NCBI GenBank assembly: GCA_017399265.1
Contig: JAFQDL010000015.1
Span: forward strand, 1-64,000
Direction of reading: 5' to 3'
From: Clostridia bacterium
GTDB taxonomy: Bacteria > Bacillota > Clostridia > Christensenellales > UBA1242
Length of the DNA: 64,000 nt
A model generated the notes under the pieces. It had not been told where the DNA came from and did no database searches. It was given only the letters and a program-made list of their open reading frames with translations. Made by a program: the position numbers and the translations under genes. Below are positions 1-8,095 of the stretch, one piece after another (position 1 is the first letter of the stretch; every line of letters begins with the position of its first letter).

Positions 1-2
1 AT

Positions 3-677
3 GAAGATAATAATACTGATAATGATATTATTCCAGTTGATTTCTCTGAACTAAAATTTACTGCATTTGGAGATAGTATTACTTATGGTGCAGATTTAAT
101 TATTGGTACAAGAGTTGAAAAACCATATCCAACTATTGTTAGTGAAATTTTAGGTTTAAAAGATTATAGAAATAAAGGTGTAAGTGGTGCTACATTATCT
201 ATAAATGATGATAATCTACCAACCATTATAGAACAAATTACTTCTTGGACTGGAACTGCTGATATTATTGGTGTACTTGGTGGAGTAAATGATTTTTCTA
301 TGGAGCAACCATTAGGAGATATAAATAGTAAAGATACAACTACTGTGTATGGTGCTTTACATTATATTATGAGTTATCTTAGAGAAAATCATAGCAATAG
401 TTATATATTCTTTATGACACCATATAAATTAAATTCAAATAAATATCATTGGACTAATACTAATCTAGCAGGTTATAAATTAGTTGCTGTTTCAAATGCA
501 ATAAAAGAACTTGCACTTTTATATAATTATCCAGTTTTAGATTTATTTGAAAAAGGAAATTTTGAGAGTGTTATGTATGATGAAGATTGCGATGGAATAC
601 ACCCTAATCAAAATTTTATAACTACAAAAATGGCTCCACAAATAGCACAATTTATAAAAGATAATTATAAGAAATAA
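3..677 (+). CDS. SGNH/GDSL-family hydrolase, 3' part (5' end outside window)
   Basis: Reading frame 3 is open from the first bases of the window to the TAA at 675-677, giving 224 visible residues. The start of the gene is cut off. The SGNH hallmarks are present: FGDSIT (nucleophile Ser25 of the fragment), VSGAT (block II), GGVND (block III, residues 93-97) and DGIHPN (Asp197 and His200 of the catalytic dyad). The visible N-terminus is Asn/Asp-rich, like a linker after a signal peptide or another domain. Members of this family are esterases that remove acyl or acetyl groups, often from polysaccharides or lipids; the substrate cannot be told here. A hairpin terminator follows. The gene lies beside and in the same direction as the phage-like module, so it may be element cargo or the last host gene; I cannot see the element's left end. 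Confidence 0.85.
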   Translation, partial: EDNNTDNDIIPVDFSELKFTAFGDSITYGADLIIGTRVEKPYPTIVSEILGLKDYRNKGVSGATLSINDDNLPTIIEQITSWTGTADIIGVLGGVNDFSMEQPLGDINSKDTTTVYGALHYIMSYLRENHSNSYIFFMTPYKLNSNKYHWTNTNLAGYKLVAVSNAIKELALLYNYPVLDLFEKGNFESVMYDEDCDGIHPNQNFITTKMAPQIAQFIKDNYKK

Positions 678-714
678 AAATACTAATAAGATATAATTTA
701 ATAAATAAGACAAA

Positions 715-777
715 ACTACCAACAAAACAAAGGTCTTAAATTTGATTAAGATTTTTTGCTAGTTGGTAGTTTTTTTA
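715..777 (+). terminator. Rho-independent terminator after the SGNH hydrolase
   Basis: ACTACCAAC at 715-723 pairs with GTTGGTAGT at 762-770, with a weaker inner stem (TCTTAA against TTAAGA), followed by seven T at 771-777. The next gene starts only 24 bases later, so its transcription probably relies on readthrough or on a promoter overlapping this hairpin. Confidence 0.75.
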
Positions 778-800
778 AAACAAAAATAAAAGGTAGATAT

Positions 801-1364
801 ATGAAAAAACGAGCAAAATCTAATAGTAATATTTCTACATTATTAACAGCTTTTATTCTCATAATGTTAGTTGCATTATTTATTGGAGCAATTTATCGTT
901 CTACTGATAGTTTTTCACAACCAATACAAACATTTTATGTAGAGTATGATGGAGATAATTTATCTAATAATGATGATTTTAATGTAGAAATTAACAAAGA
1001 ATATAAAATAAAAGTTTATGATACTTCCTACTCTATAAGGGGAGAAAAAGTAAGTTTTAATGTAAAAGTTTATCCTATACATAATGAAGATACTTCTTTT
1101 GAGTATAAAGTCGATGGAAATATTTATTGCTTTAGTTATATAGAAGATATTTCTAAAGGTTTTGTAATTGTTAAAGATGATGGATATTTTACATTAAAAG
1201 CAACTATGGATATGCAGGAGATTTTATCTTTATACTACCCTAATCAAGAAGTTACTGATTGTCCTACAATTATAGATAGTGATATATCCTATATAAGATT
1301 AGAAATTGTGTCTGCCGATGGCAAAAACACAATGAATATAAATTTAAAATTAAAGAGTGAGTAA
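801..1364 (+). CDS. Membrane-anchored extracytoplasmic protein of the phage-like element
   Basis: The protein has 187 residues from the ATG at 801, which follows AAAGGTAG and begins MKKRAKSN. An in-frame ATG at 756 lies inside the terminator and is less likely. Layout: a short basic cytoplasmic tail, one hydrophobic segment at about residues 12-32, then about 155 hydrophilic residues that would lie outside the membrane. I recognise no family. It is 2 bases from the next gene (stop 1364, ATG 1367), so the two are surely co-translated. In a filamentous-phage reading it could be a minor coat or assembly protein; that is inference from position and topology only. Confidence 0.7.
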   Translation: MKKRAKSNSNISTLLTAFILIMLVALFIGAIYRSTDSFSQPIQTFYVEYDGDNLSNNDDFNVEINKEYKIKVYDTSYSIRGEKVSFNVKVYPIHNEDTSFEYKVDGNIYCFSYIEDISKGFVIVKDDGYFTLKATMDMQEILSLYYPNQEVTDCPTIIDSDISYIRLEIVSADGKNTMNINLKLKSE

Positions 1365-1366
1365 AT

Positions 1367-3589
1367 ATGAAAATAAAAACAAAAAAGATTTGCATATCTT
1401 TGATATGTATTCTAGCTATGTTTTTCTCTTTCTTGTACTCTATGACTTTACCAAAATATCAAGTATTTGCAAGTTCTACTAGCAATTTTGAAAATACTAA
1501 TGTTTTAGATGATTTGTTAAGTGCTGATGAAGAATTTACTACTAAATATCCATACACTACTGAAGTTACAACTAAAATACAACTACTACAAATTGTTGAG
1601 TATGGATATTCTAATGCAGAAGATTTGAGAGATAATTTTGGTTTATATGTTTATATATATAACCCTACAAAAATGGAAATAGTAAAAAACTCTAAAAGTA
1701 ATCAAATTGAAATTGGTGTCGCTTATGATACTACTCCAGTTACAAAAGAAAGCAAAGTTACTTCTTATGAAAAATTTGATTTGAAGTTTTGCTCGGTATC
1801 TTATGGAGATTATGAAGATTTATACTATAAGTTTAAAATTGTAGATAGAGTTGGTAAAGATGGCAAAACAATAGAACAAAGAGTAAATGCAGAATATAGA
1901 AGATATGATATAAGTGGTATTGAAATTTTTGAAAATGGTAAATCTAATGCTGAAGATTATGGAGTTGGTGGTACTTATACTTTTACTGGATATGCTAAAG
2001 GTTTAAATTCTAATGATAGAACTGCTGAAAGTACATTAAATGGCGAAATCAATATACTAGAAACAATAGATTTAGAAGTAAATCATACATATTATAGAAC
2101 TGAAACAAGCTCTAAAGGTGTTGGTTGGCAAAATCAAATTGATACTGTCTATTTTAGTGTTCCAAATGAATTTTTTGATAAGTATGGTAAATTACAAAAA
2201 ATAAAAGCTCAATGGTATGAATTTTTAACAAGTGATATAGTTGTTATTGAAGATGATAGAACTTGGCAATTATTAAACGGAGAAATTACAAATTATAACC
2301 CACCAGAGCCTTTTACTCCTAGTTCTAAAATATATCTATCAGATGAGGCTTGGTATCACTATTTTATTGACACTACACTCCAAATAGGTGGAAGTGGTGG
2401 TACGGTAGAACAATGGTATTTTGTTCAAGATTGGCTTTATCGTAGTGATGGTGGTATTGGTGGCTCAATGATACAACCATATCCTTTAAGTTCTACTTAT
2501 TCTCAACCTAATGTTGATTTTTTCTTTAAAACTTCAAATATGGAAAGTTATGACCCACACTCTACAAGTGTAGATAATGGAGCAATTAAAGGTACTGATT
2601 TAGAATTGGCTATTTTTGAAAAATCTCAAGAAGAATATAATGAAGTTTTAGAAATGTTAGAGTGGGCTCAACAAAGAGAAGTTGATGATTGGTTTACTCA
2701 AGAAGAAAAAGAAGAAACTATTGCAAGGTATCAAAATCAATTAGATAATAATTTTGTACCTATTCAAAATGGTATTTATAAAGGTTTATTTCAAGAAGAT
2801 ATACAAGCAAATAGAAAAGTAAATAATGAGTATGGCACTATTCAATATGGTGGTAATGGTGCTAGTGTTTACGAGTTTGATTTAGATATTGATAAACAAT
2901 CTTGGGAAACTTGGTCTGATATTGAACACTCTTTTTGGGAGAACTCTGCAAGTTGGGGTTTTTGGAATACTCTATTTGGCAATCTTCCTACTGATAGTGG
3001 TAAAGAAGTTGACCCTATTTATATCATACAAGATAGAGATTTAACTGGTACTTATGAAAATATTAGCGATAATTTAGTAGTAAATTATAACGATATAGAT
3101 GAGATTAAAGAATTTTATAATACAGCAAAAGCAAATAATGAAAAAGTTGTTTTATTTAGATTTGCTGTAAGTGATTATTTTAGTACTTTTATAGATAGTT
3201 TAGAGCCGATTGGTTATAGTTACGATAATTGTAAAGATGATGTTGGATATAGAGCAAGAGAAACAATATTTATGGACTTTGATATTATTTCTTTAACATT
3301 TAATGATAATGGTGTTTATCACACTATACCAGTTGTAGCTGATCCATTAAATGTTATTGCTGATATTACTCCACCTTTTGAGTTGCCAGAGATTGATTTT
3401 TTAAAACTTATACTAGGTGTCTTGTTGTTGATATTGCTGATTATATTACTATACCCTTTCTTGCCAGTATTATTTAGTATTCTATGGTCGGTTATTAAGA
3501 TTGTATTCAAGATTGTTCTTTGGATAATATCACTACCTTTTAAAATTTTGAAGTGGCTTTTTAAGAAACGAAACTACAAAAGGAAGTGA
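1367..3589 (+). CDS. Large secreted protein with C-terminal membrane anchor; candidate phage adsorption protein
   Basis: 740 residues. A Sec signal peptide is clear (basic start, hydrophobic core, likely cleavage after VFA near residue 35). About 630 hydrophilic residues rich in Tyr, Asp, Asn and aromatic patches follow. The last 65 residues are strongly hydrophobic with interspersed lysines: a membrane hairpin starting near residue 676, then amphipathic helices, ending in a basic tail (KKRNYKRK). Filamentous phages carry an adsorption protein (pIII) with the same plan: signal peptide, long exposed part, C-terminal anchor. Position upstream of the ATPase also fits. No sequence family is recognised, so the role is inferred. 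Codon use is very AT-rich, like the rest of the element. Confidence 0.75.
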   Translation: MKIKTKKICISLICILAMFFSFLYSMTLPKYQVFASSTSNFENTNVLDDLLSADEEFTTKYPYTTEVTTKIQLLQIVEYGYSNAEDLRDNFGLYVYIYNPTKMEIVKNSKSNQIEIGVAYDTTPVTKESKVTSYEKFDLKFCSVSYGDYEDLYYKFKIVDRVGKDGKTIEQRVNAEYRRYDISGIEIFENGKSNAEDYGVGGTYTFTGYAKGLNSNDRTAESTLNGEINILETIDLEVNHTYYRTETSSKGVGWQNQIDTVYFSVPNEFFDKYGKLQKIKAQWYEFLTSDIVVIEDDRTWQLLNGEITNYNPPEPFTPSSKIYLSDEAWYHYFIDTTLQIGGSGGTVEQWYFVQDWLYRSDGGIGGSMIQPYPLSSTYSQPNVDFFFKTSNMESYDPHSTSVDNGAIKGTDLELAIFEKSQEEYNEVLEMLEWAQQREVDDWFTQEEKEETIARYQNQLDNNFVPIQNGIYKGLFQEDIQANRKVNNEYGTIQYGGNGASVYEFDLDIDKQSWETWSDIEHSFWENSASWGFWNTLFGNLPTDSGKEVDPIYIIQDRDLTGTYENISDNLVVNYNDIDEIKEFYNTAKANNEKVVLFRFAVSDYFSTFIDSLEPIGYSYDNCKDDVGYRARETIFMDFDIISLTFNDNGVYHTIPVVADPLNVIADITPPFELPEIDFLKLILGVLLLILLIILLYPFLPVLFSILWSVIKIVFKIVLWIISLPFKILKWLFKKRNYKRK

Positions 3590-3593
3590 AGAT

Positions 3594-3947
3594 TTGAAAA
3601 TAAAAAATAAAAGAAAATCTAAAAATGAATTTAGATATAATTACACTCATAAACATATGAATTATGTTTTTGAAGAAGATGGCAAAAAATATCATAGTGT
3701 TGGAATAACCCACGATAGAACTACTTGGGATAGCAGAAAAAGAAAAAGGCATAAAAATATGCCTTTACAACAAAACCCACAAAAAAACAAAAACGAGCCA
3801 TCTTATATAAGATATGGAATTATTACTGATAAAAAAGAAAACTACTCTAAACGAGTAGCAACAAACTTTAATTTTTCGAGTGATGATTTCAAAAATGTTA
3901 AAAGTAAAATTCGCAATTATAAAAATAAGCGAAGAAAAAACAAATAA
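3594..3947 (+). CDS. Small basic protein of unknown function
   Basis: 117 residues starting with TTG at 3594, five bases after the previous stop, with AGGAAGTGA as ribosome binding site. It is highly basic (many Lys, Arg, Asn; the C-terminus ends in NKRRKNK), with no hydrophobic segment. A nucleic-acid-binding role, for example coating single-stranded phage DNA, is possible from charge and context but no domain is recognised. A nested hairpin follows it. Confidence 0.6.
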   Translation: MKIKNKRKSKNEFRYNYTHKHMNYVFEEDGKKYHSVGITHDRTTWDSRKRKRHKNMPLQQNPQKNKNEPSYIRYGIITDKKENYSKRVATNFNFSSDDFKNVKSKIRNYKNKRRKNK

Positions 3948-3952
3948 AAAAA

Positions 3953-4016
3953 ACAAGCATTTTTTAACTAGGACAAGTCCTACAAGGATATGTGTTTCAA
4001 TATCGTAAATGCTTGT
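3953..4016 (+). repeat. Nested inverted repeat between two element genes
   Basis: Outer arms ACAAGCATTT (3953-3962) and AAATGCTTGT (4007-4016) are perfect complements. Inside them TAGGAC-AA-GTCCTA (3969-3982) forms its own hairpin. There is no T-run directly after the right arm, so it is not a typical terminator. In single-stranded phage DNA such a structure could serve packaging or complementary-strand initiation. Confidence 0.6.
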
Positions 4017-4088
4017 ATATCTATTATATGCAATAAAAAACAAAAAGTCAATAGTTTTATTGAATAAAAACTAAATTAGGAGATTAAA

Positions 4089-4334
4089 ATGGCTAAAATC
4101 AAAAAAAAGAAAAGAAGATACTACAAATCTTCCCTTTATGATAGAGCTCTCTACTATTTAGATAAATCAACTCGAAAAAACTCAACTAAATATGAGCAAG
4201 ATTTCGCTGTTGGATATTTAGATGGTATGTATGGTAAAAAGATGGATAGCAAATTATCCAAAACTAATGGTTATGTTAAAGGTTATATTCGTAGTAGTAA
4301 TGCACTCGAAGTCGCAAGAAATGTAAAATTTTAG
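4089..4334 (+). CDS. Small basic protein of unknown function
   Basis: 81 residues, ATG preceded by TTAGGAGATTAAA. The first 11 residues are almost all Lys/Arg; the middle reads FAVGYLDGMYGKK, then GYVKGYIRSS, with regularly spaced Gly-Tyr pairs. No membrane segment. It sits 18 bases ahead of the 32-residue membrane peptide and the ATPase, so it is probably in the morphogenesis operon. Function unknown; a DNA-binding or structural role is a guess. Confidence 0.65.
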   Translation: MAKIKKKKRRYYKSSLYDRALYYLDKSTRKNSTKYEQDFAVGYLDGMYGKKMDSKLSKTNGYVKGYIRSSNALEVARNVKF

Positions 4335-4352
4335 AAAGGTTAAGGTAAGGAA

Positions 4353-4451
4353 ATGAATAGGATAAAGTTATTTATAAAATTGGCTGTAATATTATTAGTT
4401 GCTTTCGTACTTGGTTATTTAATCTTTACGATAGGTCAAGTGAAAGTATGA
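4353..4451 (+). CDS. 32-residue single-span membrane peptide, candidate minor coat protein
   Basis: ATG at 4353 follows AAGGTAAGG. The product starts MNRIKLFIKLAVILL and has one membrane span (about residues 6-27) with basic ends. Its stop TGA overlaps the ATG of the next gene (ATGA, 4448-4451), a sign of translational coupling. Filamentous phage minor coat proteins pVII and pIX are 32-33 residues with one span, and this one lies directly before the Zot-like ATPase. Good ribosome binding site, overlap and composition make it a real gene; the coat assignment is inference. Confidence 0.65.
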   Translation: MNRIKLFIKLAVILLVAFVLGYLIFTIGQVKV

Positions 4452-6595
4452 ATAAATTAAAGAGTTTAAATTATAGACATTATATAGCAATAGGTATAAC
4501 TTTGTTTTTTATCTCCTTATCTTTTTTTGTATTCCCTATTGCTTGGACTAGGTTATTAGAGAGTTTAAAAGATTTATGGAATAGTATTGTTTTTTATTTT
4601 AACGAGTTATTTGATTTAGATAAAAATATATATCCATCAGTAATAGATAAATCTAGTGTAGATTTTGTAGTACCTTTTGGACTACCACAAACTTGGCAAG
4701 AGTTTGCTATTCAATGGAAAGAGTACTGGAGATTATTTTTTACTGGCGAAAATTTTATGAACTATTTATCTGCTTTTTCTAACTTCTTATATTATGCTAG
4801 TAGATATATACTTTTATTTGGTGTACCACTAATTTTAATTTTAGTACTTCTTTTTAAAAGATATATAAGTAAACAAAATAATGATTATGATAAAGATAGT
4901 AAACCACTTAAATTATGGAAAAAATATACCACTAAAATTTATGAGCCAGTAAGAGATTGGATATATAGTTTTATAGATTTTCTAAAAGAAAATAAAACAT
5001 ATTTTAAACTTTGGTTGTTTATTTGGTGTTGGAATTTTAACATAATTGTAATTATAATTGAGTTTTTTGCTTTCTACTTCTATTTTGTAGTAACTTTCGC
5101 AACTAGCGATATTTATATGCAATTTTTTAAACTACTTTGTGATTTATCTATTATGTTAGATTTTGTCCCCCTATGGTGTTGGTTATTAGTTGCATATTGG
5201 ATAATCTGCACTATAAGAAAGAAGATTGGCTATGCTAGATTAAATCACTTTGAACATAAAAATTGTGGCTTTATAAATGAAAGACCTATTGTACTTATGG
5301 TATGTGGTACTATGGGTAAAAAGAAAACTACAATTATTACTGATATGGCTCTTTCTCAAGAAGTTATGCTACGAGATAAAGCTTTTGAGAAACTACTGGA
5401 AAATGATTTGAAATTCCCATACTTTTCTTGGATAAATTTGGAAAATGATATAAAAAAGCAAATGGATAAACACAAAGTATATAATCTTGCTACTATAAAA
5501 AAATATATTTTTAGTAAGTATCAAAAATGGTGTAAAAGAAAAACAAAGAAAAACTTATACAATTATGATTATGAAAAATATGGTTTATTCTATGATGATA
5601 AATTAAAAGTAACTGATATTTGGCAAGTTATTGAAACTTATGCTCAACTATATTTTATCTATATCATACAAAGTAGTTTAATTATATCTAACTACTCTAT
5701 AAGAACGGATAATTTATTAGAAGATATAGGAAACTTCCCTATGTGGAATACTGATTTTTTTGAGAAAGATAGTAGATTGATAGATAGTTATTCTCGCCAC
5801 TCTCATATTATTGATTTTGATAGTTTGAGATTAGGTAGAAAAGTTATAGAGAATAACCCTAAAAAAGATAGTTTTGAGTTTGGTGTAATAAATTTAACTG
5901 AAGTTGGTAAAGAAAGAAAAAATATGTTAGAGCTGAAAGAAACCAAACGAAAAGAAGAAACTACCAACCAAAAAAATGATGGCTTTAATGACTGGTTAAA
6001 AATGGTAAGACACTCTGCCACAGTTGATATGTTCCCTTTTGTAAAAGTTATAACTGATGAACAAAGACCAGAGAGTTGGGGTGCTGATGCAAGAGATTTG
6101 TGCGAGATTGTGCATATAAAAGATACAACTGATTTTAATTTGTGTATGCCTTTCTTTACTATAACTGAGTTGCTTTATCAGTTTATTTTTAGGAAGTTTG
6201 AAAATTTATACCACCAGTATAGATATATGAGAGCTGATAACACTTTATTTATGCACTTGGTAAAATCATTAACTGCTAAATTTAATCATTATGTGATTGG
6301 TATTCATAATACTTTTGGAGTTTGTAATTGTAATATACAAGTTGAAAGTGGTACTCAAGATGGAGAATTAAACGAAAAAAGATACTACTTAATGAGTAAA
6401 AAGATTTACTCTAAAAGATTTAGTACTGACTGCTTTAGTGATTTCTTTAATCAAAAAGCAAGTAAAAGTGATATAGGTATAGATGATTTAGAAGAATATA
6501 CAACTGAAAAAGCAACATTTGAAGAATTGAAACAACAAAATAGTTATTTTATGAACGATTTAATGAATAAAAGCAACGATACCGATACCGATTAG
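4448..6595 (+). CDS. Zot/pI-like membrane ATPase (phage assembly or extrusion)
   Basis: 715 residues. Hydrophobic segments near residues 12-32, 115-140, 185-215 and 240-258 place the N-terminal third in the membrane; the C-terminal part is cytoplasmic. A P-loop, GTMGKKKTT, sits at about 287-295, and a Walker B-like strand, VITDEQ, at about 534-539, followed by RPESWGADAR, which resembles the region after Walker B in Zot-type ATPases. The P-loop is unusual: Lys stands where the second conserved Gly of GxxxxGK[ST] should be. Family pI/Zot proteins drive extrusion of filamentous phages. Here the membrane part precedes the ATPase instead of following it. A FtsK/HerA-like transfer ATPase is the main alternative. 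Confidence 0.65.
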   Translation: MNKLKSLNYRHYIAIGITLFFISLSFFVFPIAWTRLLESLKDLWNSIVFYFNELFDLDKNIYPSVIDKSSVDFVVPFGLPQTWQEFAIQWKEYWRLFFTGENFMNYLSAFSNFLYYASRYILLFGVPLILILVLLFKRYISKQNNDYDKDSKPLKLWKKYTTKIYEPVRDWIYSFIDFLKENKTYFKLWLFIWCWNFNIIVIIIEFFAFYFYFVVTFATSDIYMQFFKLLCDLSIMLDFVPLWCWLLVAYWIICTIRKKIGYARLNHFEHKNCGFINERPIVLMVCGTMGKKKTTIITDMALSQEVMLRDKAFEKLLENDLKFPYFSWINLENDIKKQMDKHKVYNLATIKKYIFSKYQKWCKRKTKKNLYNYDYEKYGLFYDDKLKVTDIWQVIETYAQLYFIYIIQSSLIISNYSIRTDNLLEDIGNFPMWNTDFFEKDSRLIDSYSRHSHIIDFDSLRLGRKVIENNPKKDSFEFGVINLTEVGKERKNMLELKETKRKEETTNQKNDGFNDWLKMVRHSATVDMFPFVKVITDEQRPESWGADARDLCEIVHIKDTTDFNLCMPFFTITELLYQFIFRKFENLYHQYRYMRADNTLFMHLVKSLTAKFNHYVIGIHNTFGVCNCNIQVESGTQDGELNEKRYYLMSKKIYSKRFSTDCFSDFFNQKASKSDIGIDDLEEYTTEKATFEELKQQNSYFMNDLMNKSNDTDTD

Positions 6596-6861
6596 AACTA
6601 TCTTTTTAGATTGCATAGGCAAAAGAAAAGCTAGTCAAACACTAGAATAAGTGTAGTGATTTCATATAGTAAAATGTAGTAACGAAACAACTTCAAAAAG
6701 TATTTGAAAAACTATCTTTTTGAGTTGCTTTCGGCAACGAAGTGCCACTATATGAAAATTTGCAAAAGTCAAGGGTTTTTTGTGGTTTATGCCTTACGGG
6801 AGATAAAAAGCAAAAATACCCTTTACTTGCAAATAACGAAACGAGTTTGGAGTATTGAAAT
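6596..6861 (+). other. Intergenic region with inverted repeats, candidate double-strand origin
   Basis: No convincing gene lies here. TTTCATATAGT (6660-6670) and ACTATATGAAA (6747-6757) are perfect 11-base complements enclosing 76 bases; within them GTTGC-TTTCG-GCAAC (6724-6738) forms a hairpin. AGTGTAGTG repeats and a G/A-rich stretch follow. Lying directly before the rolling-circle initiator gene, this is the natural place for the plus-strand origin. The nick site cannot be identified by eye. Confidence 0.5.
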
Positions 6862-7749
6862 ATGGAAAATAAAACATTAGTTAAAATCTACCACGATGGT
6901 CATCATTTTGTGGCTCACGAATTACAAAAAGGGAAAACTGGAAAAAGAACTAAAAAAGAAAAAACAGCTTTAGATAATCTTTTTGATTTACTTTATTTTC
7001 AAGGTGTGCAACAAAATTTAAGATATAAATCAATGGTAGATTTTATTATCAATGAATTTGTTGATAGCTATTGCTTTAAGAAAAGCGAAGAACTTTTGAA
7101 CTATGTAGAAAACAAAGTCAAAAGAAAACTAAATAATCTGCATAAGAGAAAAGATAGATTTAGAAGAAAAGCAAATTTAAACAAATGGAACTATTTTGTA
7201 ACCTTTACTTATGATGATAAATTACATACTGCAAGTAGTTTTAAGAAAAAACTTCGCAAGTGTTTAGCAAACTTGCATACTCGTAGGGGTTGGAAATATA
7301 TGGGTGTTTTTGAATTATCTCCACAAAAAAAGAGATTGCATTTTCACGGACTATTTTATATCCCACAAGGAGAAATGGTTGGAGAAATTATAGAAAAGAA
7401 AGATTACTCATTATGCGATCATCAAATGCAAAAAGCAAACTGCAATACATTTTTTCTAAATGCTTTTGGTAGAAACGATATGACTGAAGTACAAGCAAAT
7501 GAAATGACTATTGAATATATATTAAAGTATATTGAAAAAACTGGAGAAAAAATAGTTTATTCTCGTGGTATTGCTAGTGAAATAATAAAGCAAGTATGTA
7601 GAGAAGATATTGCTACTGAATTTGAAGATTATATACTAAAAATGGTGTTGTTTGATGATACCATTGATTTTGAACGAGATATTTACGATACTTCTCTTAC
7701 TTTATATAAAGACAAGCCAAAGTTATATAGGCAATTAAAATTTGCCTAA
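6862..7749 (+). CDS. Rolling-circle replication initiator (HUH endonuclease)
   Basis: 295 residues; ATG preceded by GGAG nine bases away. The three rolling-circle motifs are in order: FVTFTY (about 112-117, motif 1), RLHFHGLFY with the metal-binding His160 and His162 (motif 2, HUH), and EYILKYIEKT with the candidate catalytic Tyr219 and Lys222/Tyr223 (motif 3). Such proteins nick one strand at the origin, stay linked to the 5' end and start strand displacement. This type occurs in inoviruses, microviruses and small plasmids; the neighbouring membrane ATPase favours an inovirus. Genes on both sides run the same way, and hairpin-rich DNA lies before and after. Confidence 0.85.
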   Translation: MENKTLVKIYHDGHHFVAHELQKGKTGKRTKKEKTALDNLFDLLYFQGVQQNLRYKSMVDFIINEFVDSYCFKKSEELLNYVENKVKRKLNNLHKRKDRFRRKANLNKWNYFVTFTYDDKLHTASSFKKKLRKCLANLHTRRGWKYMGVFELSPQKKRLHFHGLFYIPQGEMVGEIIEKKDYSLCDHQMQKANCNTFFLNAFGRNDMTEVQANEMTIEYILKYIEKTGEKIVYSRGIASEIIKQVCREDIATEFEDYILKMVLFDDTIDFERDIYDTSLTLYKDKPKLYRQLKFA

Positions 7750-7778
7750 TTTTTACTATACAATTTAATACGATTATT

Positions 7779-8005
7779 GAAAATCTAATCAATTTAGATT
7801 TTCTTTTGCTGTCCTAAACAAAGTTTAGGTTGTAGATTTTCAAAGAAAATGAAAAGCAACAACAAAAAATAGGTGCAAAATCGCAAAGGGTTTACTGCGA
7901 TTGCACCTTTTTTGTTGTCATTTTGACTACCCACCTAACTTGTGCAAGGCGACACCTTGTATGGCGAGTGCAAACTCGCCACTTGTTTTATACAAGGTGT
8001 CGCCT
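7779..8005 (+). repeat. Cluster of five hairpins downstream of the replication gene
   Basis: Five separate inverted repeats lie in a 346-base gap with no gene: GAAAATCTAA/TTAGATTTTC (7779-7803), CCTAAAC-AAA-GTTTAGG (7813-7829), ATTTTC-AAA-GAAAAT (7836-7850), the terminator-like GGTGCA..TGCACC stem (7872-7907), and a 16-base perfect inverted repeat, AGGCGACACCTTGTAT (7947-7962) with its complement at 7990-8005, enclosing GGCGAGT-GCAA-ACTCGCC. The last has GC-rich stems unusual for this AT-rich element. In f1-type phages one intergenic region with five hairpins carries packaging signal and both origins; the resemblance is in layout only. Confidence 0.7.
7872..7913 (+). terminator. Strong terminator after the replication gene
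   Basis: GGTGCAAAATCGCA (7872-7885) pairs with TGCGATTGCACC (7896-7907; one unpaired A), followed by TTTTTTG. CAAC and A-runs before and T-runs and GTTG after extend the symmetry, so it could work in both directions. Confidence 0.8.
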
Positions 8006-8095
8006 AATACTCTCAATAACAAAAATATCCATCTTCACAAATTTAAATAACTATGTTAAAATGTCGGTACAATCAATATTTTTGGAGTGTGTAAT

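Noticed and set aside
6752..6882. 43-codon frame before the replication gene (MKICKSQGFF...)
   Set aside because: No ribosome binding site, overlaps the rep start, and crosses the inverted-repeat region.
6862..7749. Microvirus origin for the HUH replication protein
   Set aside because: No microvirus major capsid gene is present, and the membrane ATPase and anchored secreted protein do not fit that family.
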